The translations under genes were made by a program, and so were the position numbers. Of a DNA stretch of 64,000 nucleotides, positions 24,801 to 34,707 are shown one piece after another. Positions within the stretch are counted from its first letter, which is position 1, and every line of letters begins with the position of its first letter. The DNA comes from Hyphomicrobiaceae bacterium. Lineage in GTDB: Bacteria; Pseudomonadota; Alphaproteobacteria; Rhizobiales; Hyphomicrobiaceae. The DNA lies in assembly GCA_020638055.1 (NCBI GenBank), contig JACKJH010000004.1:53501-117500 (forward strand), written 5' to 3'. A model generated the notes under the pieces. That model had not been told where the DNA came from. It saw only the letters and a program-made list of their open reading frames with translations, and searched no databases.

Positions 24801-27800
24801 CTACTGCTTCGTCGTGATGTTCAGCGTGCCGGCCGCGGTTCGCGCATAAAGGTCGGGGCGGTACATATCTTCGACGGTTGCGGCAGGATGCACGAACGTG
24901 CCAGGTGATACCGCGCGTACGATGTAGGCTCCGGTTGCCGTACGTGTGGGCCTGTCATCGCCTGCAAGGTTGCTATTGCCGCGTCCTTTCGGTGTGTTGA
25001 GGTTGAAGGCGGCCACGAACCGGTCATCGCGGAATTCGGCGTGCTCCGGATTGATCGTTCCAGCCAGCCAGCCCAGCGATTTGATGTCACCGGACTGCAC
25101 GAGGCGGGGGTTCTCGATCTCAAGGCCTGCCGGCAACCGGTCGACAAGAAGGACGCGCCCGCCCGCCTCTTTCGTTTCAACCGAAACGACAACTACAAGA
25201 CGGTCGTTTTGCTGGAGTTTTGCGGCGCCTCCTGTCGCGCTATCGAGGTTCACCTCCTTACCGTCGAGTGTGTAGTACGTCCGCTTGATGGTGAAGCCCT
25301 TGGATATTGCCGGTTCCGGGGTTAATGCAGCGCCGATCACGGAGACGACGACGTCAATTGCTGCATCACCGTTATTGGTGAGCACCAAGCCGCCGTCCTT
25401 GGAAATCTGGGAAGGCGTCAATGGTCGCAGGATTGGTGCCTGCAGGGGCGCGCCACCAAGGGTCAGACGGCTTGCCGCCACTTCGCTTAAGAGCGCATTG
25501 GCCGCCATCAGCATCCACGCTTGTTCCTGTGTCGAGGTGTATCCGCGTGTTGCGTAGGCTTTGGCGATAACGTCGACCAGTCGGGGTTCTTGCGCTTTGG
25601 CGATTCCCACTTCTGATGCGAGCGTCACCAGTGCTGCGCCGTCTCTCAGCCTTGAGCCGTAGTCTTCGCGTGTGACGTCGAGCGTCGTTCCATCGAGTGC
25701 TGCTATGGCCTTTGTGAAGGCGCGCTCGGCGCGAGACTTATCGCCCATCATCGCCAACGCGGCACCGATCTGCGCTTTGGCAAGTGGTGTCGAGAAGCGG
25801 TCGATCCGGGCGTCTGCGTAGTAGCGCAACTCACCGATCGGTGCGCGTTTGTTGCGGGCAAGAACGTAGAGCGCATAGGCGCGGTCCTCACCGCCGGACT
25901 CAAAGTCCTGAGCGTAGGCAATGAAATTCTGCAATCGATCAAGAGCCTGCCCGAACTGTTCAGCGGGAACATCGAAGCCGGCATCCCTGGTGCGGGTGAG
26001 GAAGTCCGTCACATAGGCTGTGAGCCACAGGTCGGGCGCGGACGGGCCCCAGATGCCGAAGGCGCCAGAGCTATCCTGCATTGAGAACACATGGCTGATC
26101 GCCTTTTCTACACGTTCCTTGAGTGCCTTGTCGGTGCCCATGCCGATACGGCTGGCAATGGCATTTGCGTAAACCAGCGGCAGTGCGCGTGACACTGTCT
26201 GTTCCGCGCAACCGTAGGGATAGCGGTCGAGAGACGTCAAAAGGCCTGGGACGTCAAACCGTGCCTGCTGACCGGCTGACAGGTTGATCTTGGTTCGGTT
26301 TTCGATCAGGTCGGAAACCAGATCCTTTGAAAGGGTCAGGCTACCGCCATTACCGGCGATCCTGGCAACCGTCGTGCGTTTGATGTCACCAGCGGGTGGC
26401 TTGACGTCGAGCGTCAAGCGCCGGGTCACTACTATGCCGCCTGGTCCCTGCACCTTGATGTCATAGGCGAAGAGCCCGACACCGGTCGGCTTCAGCGCAA
26501 CGCGCTCGACCTTGCGTGCGCCGGTTTTGAGATCGAGGGTGGCGTCGGTAACGCGTTCATGCGGCGCGCCGTGGACATCGGCCATCGAGCGTTCGACGGA
26601 GAGCTGGTAGAGCGCCGTTGGTCCATCAACGTTGTGCAGGTCGAGCGTCAGTTGCGCGTCGTCGCCAAGTGTGAGGAAGCGTGGTGCAGTCATGGTGACT
26701 GCCACCTCATCGCGGATGACGACGTTGGTGGAGGCCGACCCAACTTTATCCCTGCTCCAGGCAACGGCCATGACGCGCACTGTGCCATTGAAGTCGGGCA
26801 TGTCGAAGGAGACGTCCGCCTTGCCGTTCCCGTCGACGGAAACGATGCCTGAGAACAAAGAGACGATTTCTTCTGATGGCGGTGTTCCCTGCATTGCGGG
26901 GCCGCCACCGTCACCGCCTGAACGTAGTGCGCCACGCTCGGCGCGCATGCCATCAATCAGCCGGCCGTAGAAGTCGCGGATTTCCATGCCGAGCTTGCGC
27001 TGCTGATAGAACCATGACTGCGGTGCGGGCGTTTTGAATCCGGTGACGTTGAGTACGCCAACATCGACTGCGGCAACGGTGACGCGTGCCTCTTCGCCCG
27101 CTTTGAGACCACCGATGGTCACGGGAACCTTCAAGCCGGCGCCGGACTTTATTTTTTCCGGCGTATCGATCGCGATGTCGAGCGTGCGTGGCTTTGCGTC
27201 CAGACCAAGCCAGGCAAGGCCAAGTGCACGGCTTGGCATGCGTTTCAGTTTTTCGTCCATTGGCCGGTACATCAGCGCTGTCACGTAGGCGCCTGCGCCC
27301 CAGTCAGCGCCAACGTTGAGCGATACTTCCGTGCCACCTTTGGGAACAGTTACTTCGCGCATCTCGTGCAAATCGGAACCAAGCACTGCGATCAATGTGG
27401 TGCCTTCGTACTTCGATGCAATCCTGAGCTTGGCGATATCGCCCGGCAAATAAGATGGCTTGTCGAGTGCGACGTCGAGCACTTCGGGACTGTCGGGATT
27501 GTCACCGCTGACATACCAGCCAGCATTGAAAGCGTAGCTGGTCGCGGCTGCATTTGCGCCCGTGGTCGTTACTTCAATGCGATAGCGGCCATAGCGAACC
27601 GGTGCCTCAATGCTGGCAGGCTTATCAGCGGTTATGTCAACGTTGCCGCTCGCCACTTTGCGGGTGAAGGTTACGGCCTCGTGTGTCCAAACGCCGTCGC
27701 GGGCGTACCATTGCCAGTTCGTTTCCAGCCGCATGAGCTGCCAGGATGCACCGGTCGCCGCGTCTGGCGCCCCGTGGCTGTCGAGATGGATCACATCGAA

Positions 27801-30128
27801 ACGGGCTTTCGCGCCGCTTTCAGAATTGAGGTCGTCGGTCTTGAACAGCGGCTTGATGCCAATGCGTGGTCTTGGCGTTGTTACGGGCAGCGTCAAGCTG
27901 CGCTCGATGCTGCGGCCACCGGGTTCTTTGAGCCGCAACAAGACCTGCGCTTCAAGTGGGCGCGCGGTATCGGGAATGGCGGGCAAGTTTATGGGAACGT
28001 CAGCTTGCCCTTCAGCCCCGGTGTTGACGAGGTTGTGCAGCGGCTGGCGCACGGGGCTGATGACTTCATCGGCTAGTCCGAACATGTAACCGGGAAAACC
28101 AGCCACATCTTTTTTGGCCGGCCGGACTATGATGTCGCCTTCAAGCGCAAGATCGGCGGCGGGAGGTCCGTAAAGATACTTGCCAGTTACGGTGATTGAT
28201 TTGGTGGTTTCGGGGGTGAGGGCTCCGTCAGGCGCTTTCAGGGTCATGTCCAGGCGCTCTGGCATGAAGTCTTCGACCAGGAATGAGGCCTGTGCCAGAG
28301 CGTTTTGTGCAGGATCAGCATGAAGTCGCGCGCGCCAGGTTCCGGTTTGCGATGCCGTCGTTAGTTGCAGATCCGTTGCGCGACCGCCAAGGCCTTTGTC
28401 GGTTAGTACGACTTTGCGATGCGTGACGCCATCAGGCCGTGTCACGATCAATGTCATTGGCGTTTCGACAGCGATGCCGTTCGCGTTACGAACGATGCCA
28501 GCGAGATGCACGGTTTCTCCCGGACGATAAACCCCGCGGTCGGTGTAGAGGTAGGCGTCGGTTGTGCCGGGCGCGTCACGTCCCTTCACGCCACGATCGG
28601 ACAGATCAAATGCAGCGGTTGCCAGATCGAGAAACGCGTATTCACTGCCGTCGTTTTTTTCCGCAATAACGATTGCCGGTGCCAGTCCACCTTCGCCATT
28701 GGCCAGGTTGGAGCTGAAATGTGCGTAACCCTTTTCGTCAGTCGTGGTTTGGGCAAGTACCTCGTTGTTGCGCGCGATGAGACGGACCTTGGAGCCGGCT
28801 ACGGGCGTGGTTTCAGCCAGTGATCTAACAAAGGTATGAATGCCGTCGTGGCCGGAAAACGCCGTCAGACCGAGATCTGAAACGATGAACCATTGTGAAG
28901 CGACGTTGTTGTCGTCGCGCCCTTTGTGTAAGGGCTTGGCGATCATCACGTAAGCGCCGGGTTTCAGCGTTCCAACAGCATCGCCGACAGGTACGGCCGT
29001 TGTCACCTCTGCATTGAGTTTGCGCGTGACCGGCAACTCGCCTGCATAGATCTTCTCGCCGCTGCGGTCCTTGATGGTGTCGACGTCCCACGTCGAGAGT
29101 TGGCGGTCGACATCACCATTTTGAAGTGCCGATGCCAGGTTGCGGTCACCGATGCGATAAATTTCGATGGCCACTGCGTCCGTGTTGATGGAAACGAGTG
29201 GAATGCCTTGCTGGCCGCGGCTGGGCAGAACGTATGAGCGGCCGGTGAAACGCACCGCCGGCTTGCGGTCGGGTACATATATCGTGGCTTCGATATTCTT
29301 GGTCAGGCTTTCGCCGATGTCGGAGGGCAGACCGGCCTTGAGCTGGATTTCATAGCGCTCGCCATGTTTCAGCCCGTCGATGCAAAGCTGAGTATTCTCA
29401 GGCGAGATGCCCGCAGGGTCGTGTCCATTGACCGACACATACTTGGAGAAATCGACCGAACCGCGTTTGAGGGTTTCGGAGAACGTCAGGCAGACGCGGG
29501 GGCTCGCCGTCTCACTGTCGGTGCGATAGTCGGTCATGCGGAAGCCTTGCACGGCCAACAGCTTTTCGAGGCTGGCCTGCACGCCGGCGTCGGCTTTGAG
29601 TGCGAGGCTTGCCTTCAGCGATTCAATGGCTGGACGCCAAAATGCGCGCCGCTCCAATGCCGCACTCAGAACAGACAAGGCGCGAGCGCGCACGCTTGTA
29701 TCCGTTGCGCGCTGCTGCGCAAGGTATGCCGCACCAGAGGCATTTACGGGAAGATCGTAGCGCTCGCTGCCTTTATTGGGGTCTGGCGGGATGGCGAGCA
29801 GTGATTGCGCCAAGCCGATCCATGCTTCGGCATTGTCGGGTTTGGCGACCGCCGCCCTGGCGAAGTCCCGTGAGGCTGCACGCGGATCTGCGTTAAGGAT
29901 GCGGCGGCCGGATTGAAGCAGTTGCTCAACGTCGAGGCGGCCTGGCTTCCAATGAGAGTGGAGGTAGGTTTCATATCGCTTGGCGTCGTTATCGAGGGCC
30001 TTGTTGATGAACATTCCCGGTTCAGCCAGCGCGCGCGTGACGTTAAGGGCCATAATGGCCAAGGCGCATACACTCATCATCGCAATGCTGAAGAGTACCG
30101 CGGAAAAAAGCTTGTCAAAACGTGTCAT
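24801..30128 (-). CDS. Alpha-2-macroglobulin family protein, YfhM-like
   Basis: A 1775-residue periplasmic protease trap. ATG 30128 (MTRFDKLF) with AAGGA in front gives a signal anchor (residues 7-30); the frame is open to 30257 but those codons lack a signal. MG-type beta domains fill most of the length, with DRGVYRPGETVHLAGIVR near the middle. The thioester motif CAEQ is intact (Cys1307, in YPYGCAEQTVSRALPL), so it can trap attacking proteases covalently. No lipobox is seen, unlike E. coli YfhM. Cotranscribed with pbpC, it is thought to guard the envelope when the wall is breached and PBP1C repairs it. Confidence 0.95.
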   Translation of the reverse strand: MTRFDKLFSAVLFSIAMMSVCALAIMALNVTRALAEPGMFINKALDNDAKRYETYLHSHWKPGRLDVEQLLQSGRRILNADPRAASRDFARAAVAKPDNAEAWIGLAQSLLAIPPDPNKGSERYDLPVNASGAAYLAQQRATDTSVRARALSVLSAALERRAFWRPAIESLKASLALKADAGVQASLEKLLAVQGFRMTDYRTDSETASPRVCLTFSETLKRGSVDFSKYVSVNGHDPAGISPENTQLCIDGLKHGERYEIQLKAGLPSDIGESLTKNIEATIYVPDRKPAVRFTGRSYVLPSRGQQGIPLVSINTDAVAIEIYRIGDRNLASALQNGDVDRQLSTWDVDTIKDRSGEKIYAGELPVTRKLNAEVTTAVPVGDAVGTLKPGAYVMIAKPLHKGRDDNNVASQWFIVSDLGLTAFSGHDGIHTFVRSLAETTPVAGSKVRLIARNNEVLAQTTTDEKGYAHFSSNLANGEGGLAPAIVIAEKNDGSEYAFLDLATAAFDLSDRGVKGRDAPGTTDAYLYTDRGVYRPGETVHLAGIVRNANGIAVETPMTLIVTRPDGVTHRKVVLTDKGLGGRATDLQLTTASQTGTWRARLHADPAQNALAQASFLVEDFMPERLDMTLKAPDGALTPETTKSITVTGKYLYGPPAADLALEGDIIVRPAKKDVAGFPGYMFGLADEVISPVRQPLHNLVNTGAEGQADVPINLPAIPDTARPLEAQVLLRLKEPGGRSIERSLTLPVTTPRPRIGIKPLFKTDDLNSESGAKARFDVIHLDSHGAPDAATGASWQLMRLETNWQWYARDGVWTHEAVTFTRKVASGNVDITADKPASIEAPVRYGRYRIEVTTTGANAAATSYAFNAGWYVSGDNPDSPEVLDVALDKPSYLPGDIAKLRIASKYEGTTLIAVLGSDLHEMREVTVPKGGTEVSLNVGADWGAGAYVTALMYRPMDEKLKRMPSRALGLAWLGLDAKPRTLDIAIDTPEKIKSGAGLKVPVTIGGLKAGEEARVTVAAVDVGVLNVTGFKTPAPQSWFYQQRKLGMEIRDFYGRLIDGMRAERGALRSGGDGGGPAMQGTPPSEEIVSLFSGIVSVDGNGKADVSFDMPDFNGTVRVMAVAWSRDKVGSASTNVVIRDEVAVTMTAPRFLTLGDDAQLTLDLHNVDGPTALYQLSVERSMADVHGAPHERVTDATLDLKTGARKVERVALKPTGVGLFAYDIKVQGPGGIVVTRRLTLDVKPPAGDIKRTTVARIAGNGGSLTLSKDLVSDLIENRTKINLSAGQQARFDVPGLLTSLDRYPYGCAEQTVSRALPLVYANAIASRIGMGTDKALKERVEKAISHVFSMQDSSGAFGIWGPSAPDLWLTAYVTDFLTRTRDAGFDVPAEQFGQALDRLQNFIAYAQDFESGGEDRAYALYVLARNKRAPIGELRYYADARIDRFSTPLAKAQIGAALAMMGDKSRAERAFTKAIAALDGTTLDVTREDYGSRLRDGAALVTLASEVGIAKAQEPRLVDVIAKAYATRGYTSTQEQAWMLMAANALLSEVAASRLTLGGAPLQAPILRPLTPSQISKDGGLVLTNNGDAAIDVVVSVIGAALTPEPAISKGFTIKRTYYTLDGKEVNLDSATGGAAKLQQNDRLVVVVSVETKEAGGRVLLVDRLPAGLEIENPRLVQSGDIKSLGWLAGTINPEHAEFRDDRFVAAFNLNTPKGRGNSNLAGDDRPTRTATGAYIVRAVSPGTFVHPAATVEDMYRPDLYARTAAGTLNITTKQ

Positions 30129-30539
30129 GGAATTGGTCCTTGGAATGGCGTGGCAGCACAGGCGAGGCCAGGAACTCAAATGAACAACGACTTCAAACGC
30201 GATGATGATTGCCTTGGTGCAATTCGTGAAGCCAATCAGGCAGGAATGTCCGAACAACGGCGATAGCGGGGGGCTTGTCGGAAGTTGCCAGTGCTTGCGC
30301 CCTTTTTTCCGGAATTTTCCGGTGCCGCATTCGAAGGCGACCGATGAATTGGTTCTGATTTACCGCCCGACGCTCTGATCCGTGCGGTGAGGGGGCGAAC
30401 TTTCAGTTTCGGAAACCGTCTACATCGCAGGAAATTTGCGGAGTTTTTCGTCCTGTTTCCGTCGGAACAGCGCAGGCCGGTGAATTCACCGATTGTCTTT
30501 CCACACGCTCCAGAAAAGAGCAGCACGCAGGAGAGACCC
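30129..30539 (+). other. Intergenic region with repeat fragment and a possible small ORF
   Basis: This 411-base gap separates divergent genes and must hold both promoters. A 28-codon ORF, ATG 30180 to TAG 30266 (MNNDFKRDDDCLGAIREANQ then AGMSEQRR), follows CCAGGA but lacks other support. ATTGGTTCTGATTTACCGCCCGACGCTC at about 30345-30375 resembles the right end of repeat family E. Confidence 0.4.
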
Positions 30540-30767
30540 ATGCAGCTTCAAGGTGAAATTACCAAGTTTCGCGACGACATCGACTTTGGTGTGATCCGAG
30601 CAGATGATGGCCGCAAGTATCGGTTTACCAAGTCTGACGTGATCAATTCCAACGGCAGCTTCGTTGGCTTAACCGTCGACTTCGTTGTCGTTGCAAGCCG
30701 GCCAACCGACATCATCGTTCTCAACGGCTCGCCCTGGACCGTCTTCGGTTCCGCCTCGCAAGCCTGA
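30540..30767 (+). CDS. Small cold-shock-like OB-fold protein
   Basis: A 75-residue protein starting MQLQGEITKFRDDIDFGVIRADDGRKYRFTKSDV. The pattern G-x-I-x-x-F-x-x-x-x-x-FGVIxxDDGxxYxF is that of a cold shock/OB-fold RNA-binding domain, although the aromatic RNP-1 motif is weak. CAGGAGAG nine bases before ATG 30540 sets the start; the frame is open to 30387. A nucleic-acid-binding role is inferred. It is followed 54 bases later by a hypothetical gene on the same strand. Confidence 0.7.
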   Translation: MQLQGEITKFRDDIDFGVIRADDGRKYRFTKSDVINSNGSFVGLTVDFVVVASRPTDIIVLNGSPWTVFGSASQA

Positions 30768-30821
30768 CTCATCATAGAAAACCGCTGAGAAAATAACATC
30801 CGCACGCCGGAGAGTTTTGCC

Positions 30822-31454
30822 ATGACGCCCGCCTTCGATATGACCGATGTGCCAAAGGCATCGCCTGAAACGCTGGCACTAGCGATGCGTTTGTTGATTG
30901 AGGAGGGGCGCGTACTTGTATTGATGCGTGGGCCGACCAATGACGATCGCAGGCACCTGGAAAAGCGCTTCTGGGAGAATTTCGAGGGTGCAACACAAGA
31001 CGGTGTCGTGTCGCTTGTTCGCTTGTGGAGCCTTGTCGATGTTTTCAAGGCGCGGCGGCTACAATCGCTTTTGTTGGATCGCGGTTATGCGCTTCTGGCA
31101 GATGCTGCGCGTGTGGCTGCCGAGCAGCGCCTCAATATAGATTGGGGGTTCAATCCGCAGCGCGTGCTGGCTGAACTGGTAGCGCGACGTCCGTACATAG
31201 AGCGTTTCAGACCCAGCTTGAAACAATTCTGTTTCTCAAGCAGCGACCCGATCCAGCAGGCGGGCGGCGCAGGTCGTAGCGGGGCTACGGCCAAGCCGCC
31301 CAACGCACTGGGCGGTTTCTGCTTGGAAACCCGAAGGGCCGGGTGCACTTGCGCCAATTCCTTCGCATTTCGCCTTGCGCGTAGCGCCGCTACGCCCTGC
31401 GTCGACCTGCTTGACCTTGGCGCAAGTGCGCCTCGGCAGAATGGTTCCATCTAG
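30822..31454 (+). CDS. Hypothetical protein with a repeat-encoded C-terminal tail
   Basis: A 210-residue ORF in two parts. Residues 1-126 look native: a helical protein with LALAMRLLIEEGRVLVLMRGPTNDDRRHLEKRFWENFEG and VRLWSLVDVFKARRLQSLLLDRG; I do not recognise a family. Residues 127-210 are translated from a family E repeat and end at its TAG. After the repeat, the same frame continues as 20 codons (SVMRSPGRTR...) to TGA 31530-31532, which may be the original C-terminus. ATG 30840 is another start. So the gene is likely truncated or altered by the insertion. Confidence 0.5.
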   Translation: MTPAFDMTDVPKASPETLALAMRLLIEEGRVLVLMRGPTNDDRRHLEKRFWENFEGATQDGVVSLVRLWSLVDVFKARRLQSLLLDRGYALLADAARVAAEQRLNIDWGFNPQRVLAELVARRPYIERFRPSLKQFCFSSSDPIQQAGGAGRSGATAKPPNALGGFCLETRRAGCTCANSFAFRLARSAATPCVDLLDLGASAPRQNGSI

Positions 31455-31467
31455 GTCTGAACCGCTC
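31200..31467 (+). repeat. Long palindromic repeat family E, copy 2
   Basis: About 268 bp with ends GAGCGTTTCAGACC and GGTCTGAACCGCTC (13 of 14 inverted). It shares GCTTGAGAAACAGAATT and GCTTGGAAACCCGAAGGGCCGGG with 13777-14010, in the opposite orientation. It contains GTAGCGGGGCTAC and GTAGCGCCGCTAC hairpins and a CTAG near its right end. Confidence 0.8.
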
Positions 31468-31560
31468 TAAGCGTCATGCGCAGCCCTGGCCGGACCCGAC
31501 TGCGGGTGAGCGACGTCGCGATCGCGGCGTGATTATTCGATGCAGGCTTGGGGCATATAC

Positions 31561-34500
31561 CTATTCTGCCGGACTGGTTTGGAGACCATCGGTGCTGGAT
31601 GTGTCTGCGGTTTCTTCCAGTTCTTTGTCGAGCTTGCGGGCGACGTCGCCAGGTGAGCCCGTGCGCCGTGCGATCAGGTTATATGCAACCGGCACGACGA
31701 ACAGCGTCATGACCGTTGCGACTGAAACGCCAGACAGAACGACTACGCCAATCACCTGGCGCGTTTCAGCGCCTGCGCCGAAGGAAAGCATCAGCGGTAC
31801 GGCGCCAGCGACGGTGGTGATGCCGGTCATGAGGATTGGCCTTAGCCGGACGCGAGCGGCTTCCATCAATGCTTCGTCGAACGGCTTGCCCTCGTCGCGA
31901 AGCTGGTTGGCGAACTCGACAATCAAAATACCGTTCTTTGCCGCAAGGCCGACGAGTGCGATGAGACCGACCTGGCTGTAAATGTTGAGCGTGCCCGCAG
32001 TCAGATAAAGGCCGAGCAGGCCGCCGGCCATAGCGAGGGGCACCGTCAGCATGATTACGAGGGGATGGATCCAGCTTTCGAACTGGGCTGCCAATACGAG
32101 AAAGACGATCATAATGCCAAGCAAGAAGGAAAACATGATCGAAGAGGACGAAGACTTGAAGTCACTTGACTGTCCCTTGTAGTCGATCATGGCACTTTCA
32201 GGCAGCGTGTCCTTGACCAGCTTTTCCAAGTAGTTGAGTGCATCACCAAGCGCGAGCTTGTCGTCCAGATTGGCTTCCAGCGTGATGGCGCGCACGCGAT
32301 TGTAGCGATTGAGCTCGCCTGAATCGGCGCGTTCCGACAGCCGCACGACATTCGATAACGGAATGAGCGATCCGGAACGACTGGAGCGGACGTATATATT
32401 TTCAATGTCAGTTGGGGTTTTCTGCCTTGCCCGCTCGCCTTCGAGCACCACGTCATACTCCTGGCCGCGCTCGATGTAGGTTGTGACGCGCCGGGAGCCG
32501 AGCATCGTTTCCAAAGTCCGGCCAACATCGCTTACAGATACACCCAGTTCTGCAGCCCGGTCGTAATCGATGCTGACGTCAATGAGTGGTTTGGTTTCCT
32601 TGTAATCCCAATCAACGCCGACGAGGCCAGGATTGCTCTCAGCCAATTTCTCGTCGATCAGGTCGCGCCACTTGACGAGTTCCTCGTAGGTTCCGCCGCC
32701 GATGACAAACTGCACCGGTTTCCTTGTCCCTCGACCAAATCCCTGCCGCATAACGGGAAAGGCCCTCACGCCGGGGAGGTCGCTGAGCTTGCCTCGGATC
32801 TCGTTCATGATCTCGAAGGCGGAGCGTCGCTTGCCCCAGTCTTCCAATAGCATGATGACAATGCCGGAATTAAAGCTGGCGATGGTTCCAAAGCCGCGTG
32901 GGGAACGAACCAGCATGCGCGATCCTTCACCCTTGTCGATGTAGGACATGAGCCGCTTTTCAATCTCGTTCATGTACGGCTTCATGTAGTCGTGAGAGGC
33001 GCCCTCAGGGCCCGTGACCATGACAAAGAACGCGCCACGGTCTTCCTTGGGCGCGTACTCAGAGGGAATGCGATCGATTAGCCAGTAAATGGATGCGCAA
33101 ACAGCGATGTAAGCGGCGATTGGAAGAATCGAGTAGCGGATGGCAATGCGCAGGACGCGGCTGTAGCCATTCGATAGTGCGGTGAAAACGCGATCGACAG
33201 CACGGTTGACGATGCCGCGGTTGGTGTTGGGCTTCAATAACTTGGAGGCGAGCATCGGCGACAAGGACAACGCAACGATGCTCGAAAATGCCACGGCGGC
33301 CGACATGGTCATGGCGAACTCTGAAAAGAGCCGGCCGATGTCGCCTTCCAGGAACGTGATCGGGACGAATACGGCGATGAGAACCAAGGTTGTGGCGATG
33401 ACGGCAAAGCCGACCTGCCGAGTGCCGAGGTAGGCGGCAACAAGAGGTGTTTCGCCCAGTTCGTCCATGCGCCGGTAGATGTTTTCCAAAACGACGATGG
33501 CGTCATCCACCACCATGCCGATCGCCAGCACAACGGCGAGAAGCGTTAGAAGGTTGACCGAATAGCCAAGGATGTAGAGGACTATGGAGGTGGCGATAAT
33601 GGAAATGGGCACGGTGACGGCGGGAACGAGCATTGCACGCCAACTGCCGAGGAAAACGAGGATCACAGCGACCACGAGAGCAATGGCGATGACTAGCGTT
33701 TTGTAGACTTCCTCAATGGCCCCCTCAATAAACACTGAGGTATCGTAGCTGTCGGCTATTTGCATGCCTTCGGGCAGGTTCTGCCTGACGCGGTCGCGTT
33801 CGGCACGTGCGGCGCGGGCAACAGCGATTGTGTTGGCAGTCGACTGCTTGATGATGCCGAGCCCAACCATTGGCACGCCGTTGCCACGAAAGAACGTTCT
33901 GTCTTCCAGGGAGGTCTTTACAACCTGGGCAACGTCGCCCAGCCGCACCAGGTATCCGTTTTCGCCGCGCTTCAAGACCAGCTTTGAGAAGTCCTCGGCC
34001 GTCTTGAAATTGCGATCCATTCTGACGGTGAATTGGCGCTTTTCCGATTGGATGGAACCGGCGGGCAGTTCGACGTTTTCCGCTCTCAGCGCGTTTTCAA
34101 TATCAACAACTGTGAGTTGGCGGGCGGCCAGTGCGGTACGGTCGATCCACACGCGCATGGCATAGGTTTGCTGCCCACCGATCCTGACCCTGGCGACGCC
34201 GTCAAGAACGGAAAAACGATCGACAAGATAGCGGTCGGCATAGTCTGTCAGTTCTGGCACCGTCATCCTGTCGGAAGCGACGTTGAACCAGACGATCACA
34301 TCATCGTTTGAGTCGACCTTTTCGATTTCAGGCGGTTCGGCTTCGACGGGCAGGTCGTCGAGGATCGATGATACGCGGTCGCGAACGTCGTTGGCGGCGG
34401 CATCAACATCGCGACCGACCTTGAATTCGATGGTGACGCGCGAACGTCCGTCCTGGCTTGAAGAGGAAATGTAGCGGATACCTTCGAGTCCGGCGATACG

Positions 34501-34707
34501 TTCCTCGATCAGCTCTGTGATGCGGTTTTCGACAACAGAAGCTGACGCACCGCGATAACTGGTATCGATCGACACGACGGGAGGGTCGATATCAGGATAT
34601 TGGCGCAGTGGCAGGCGCTCGAAAGCGACCAGTCCGAAGACGATGAGCAGCAGTGCCAATACGCTCGCGAAGACCGGACGCGTGACGGAAAGATCGGATA
34701 ATTTCAC
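31561..34707 (-). CDS. RND efflux pump permease
   Basis: A 1048-residue inner-membrane proton-driven pump subunit of the AcrB/MexF type. It starts MKLSDLSVTRPVFASVLALLLIVFG with the first membrane helix, followed by the porter loops and a second helix set; VVDDAIVVLENIYRRMDELGE carries the two Asp of TM4 that relay protons, and GLAAKNGILIVEFANQLRDEG is the TM10 Lys region. Length is standard. Its ATG overlaps the stop of the adaptor gene by four bases, so the two are coupled. No outer-membrane TolC partner gene is nearby; the substrate cannot be told from sequence. Confidence 0.95.
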   Translation of the reverse strand: MKLSDLSVTRPVFASVLALLLIVFGLVAFERLPLRQYPDIDPPVVSIDTSYRGASASVVENRITELIEERIAGLEGIRYISSSSQDGRSRVTIEFKVGRDVDAAANDVRDRVSSILDDLPVEAEPPEIEKVDSNDDVIVWFNVASDRMTVPELTDYADRYLVDRFSVLDGVARVRIGGQQTYAMRVWIDRTALAARQLTVVDIENALRAENVELPAGSIQSEKRQFTVRMDRNFKTAEDFSKLVLKRGENGYLVRLGDVAQVVKTSLEDRTFFRGNGVPMVGLGIIKQSTANTIAVARAARAERDRVRQNLPEGMQIADSYDTSVFIEGAIEEVYKTLVIAIALVVAVILVFLGSWRAMLVPAVTVPISIIATSIVLYILGYSVNLLTLLAVVLAIGMVVDDAIVVLENIYRRMDELGETPLVAAYLGTRQVGFAVIATTLVLIAVFVPITFLEGDIGRLFSEFAMTMSAAVAFSSIVALSLSPMLASKLLKPNTNRGIVNRAVDRVFTALSNGYSRVLRIAIRYSILPIAAYIAVCASIYWLIDRIPSEYAPKEDRGAFFVMVTGPEGASHDYMKPYMNEIEKRLMSYIDKGEGSRMLVRSPRGFGTIASFNSGIVIMLLEDWGKRRSAFEIMNEIRGKLSDLPGVRAFPVMRQGFGRGTRKPVQFVIGGGTYEELVKWRDLIDEKLAESNPGLVGVDWDYKETKPLIDVSIDYDRAAELGVSVSDVGRTLETMLGSRRVTTYIERGQEYDVVLEGERARQKTPTDIENIYVRSSRSGSLIPLSNVVRLSERADSGELNRYNRVRAITLEANLDDKLALGDALNYLEKLVKDTLPESAMIDYKGQSSDFKSSSSSIMFSFLLGIMIVFLVLAAQFESWIHPLVIMLTVPLAMAGGLLGLYLTAGTLNIYSQVGLIALVGLAAKNGILIVEFANQLRDEGKPFDEALMEAARVRLRPILMTGITTVAGAVPLMLSFGAGAETRQVIGVVVLSGVSVATVMTLFVVPVAYNLIARRTGSPGDVARKLDKELEETADTSSTDGLQTSPAE

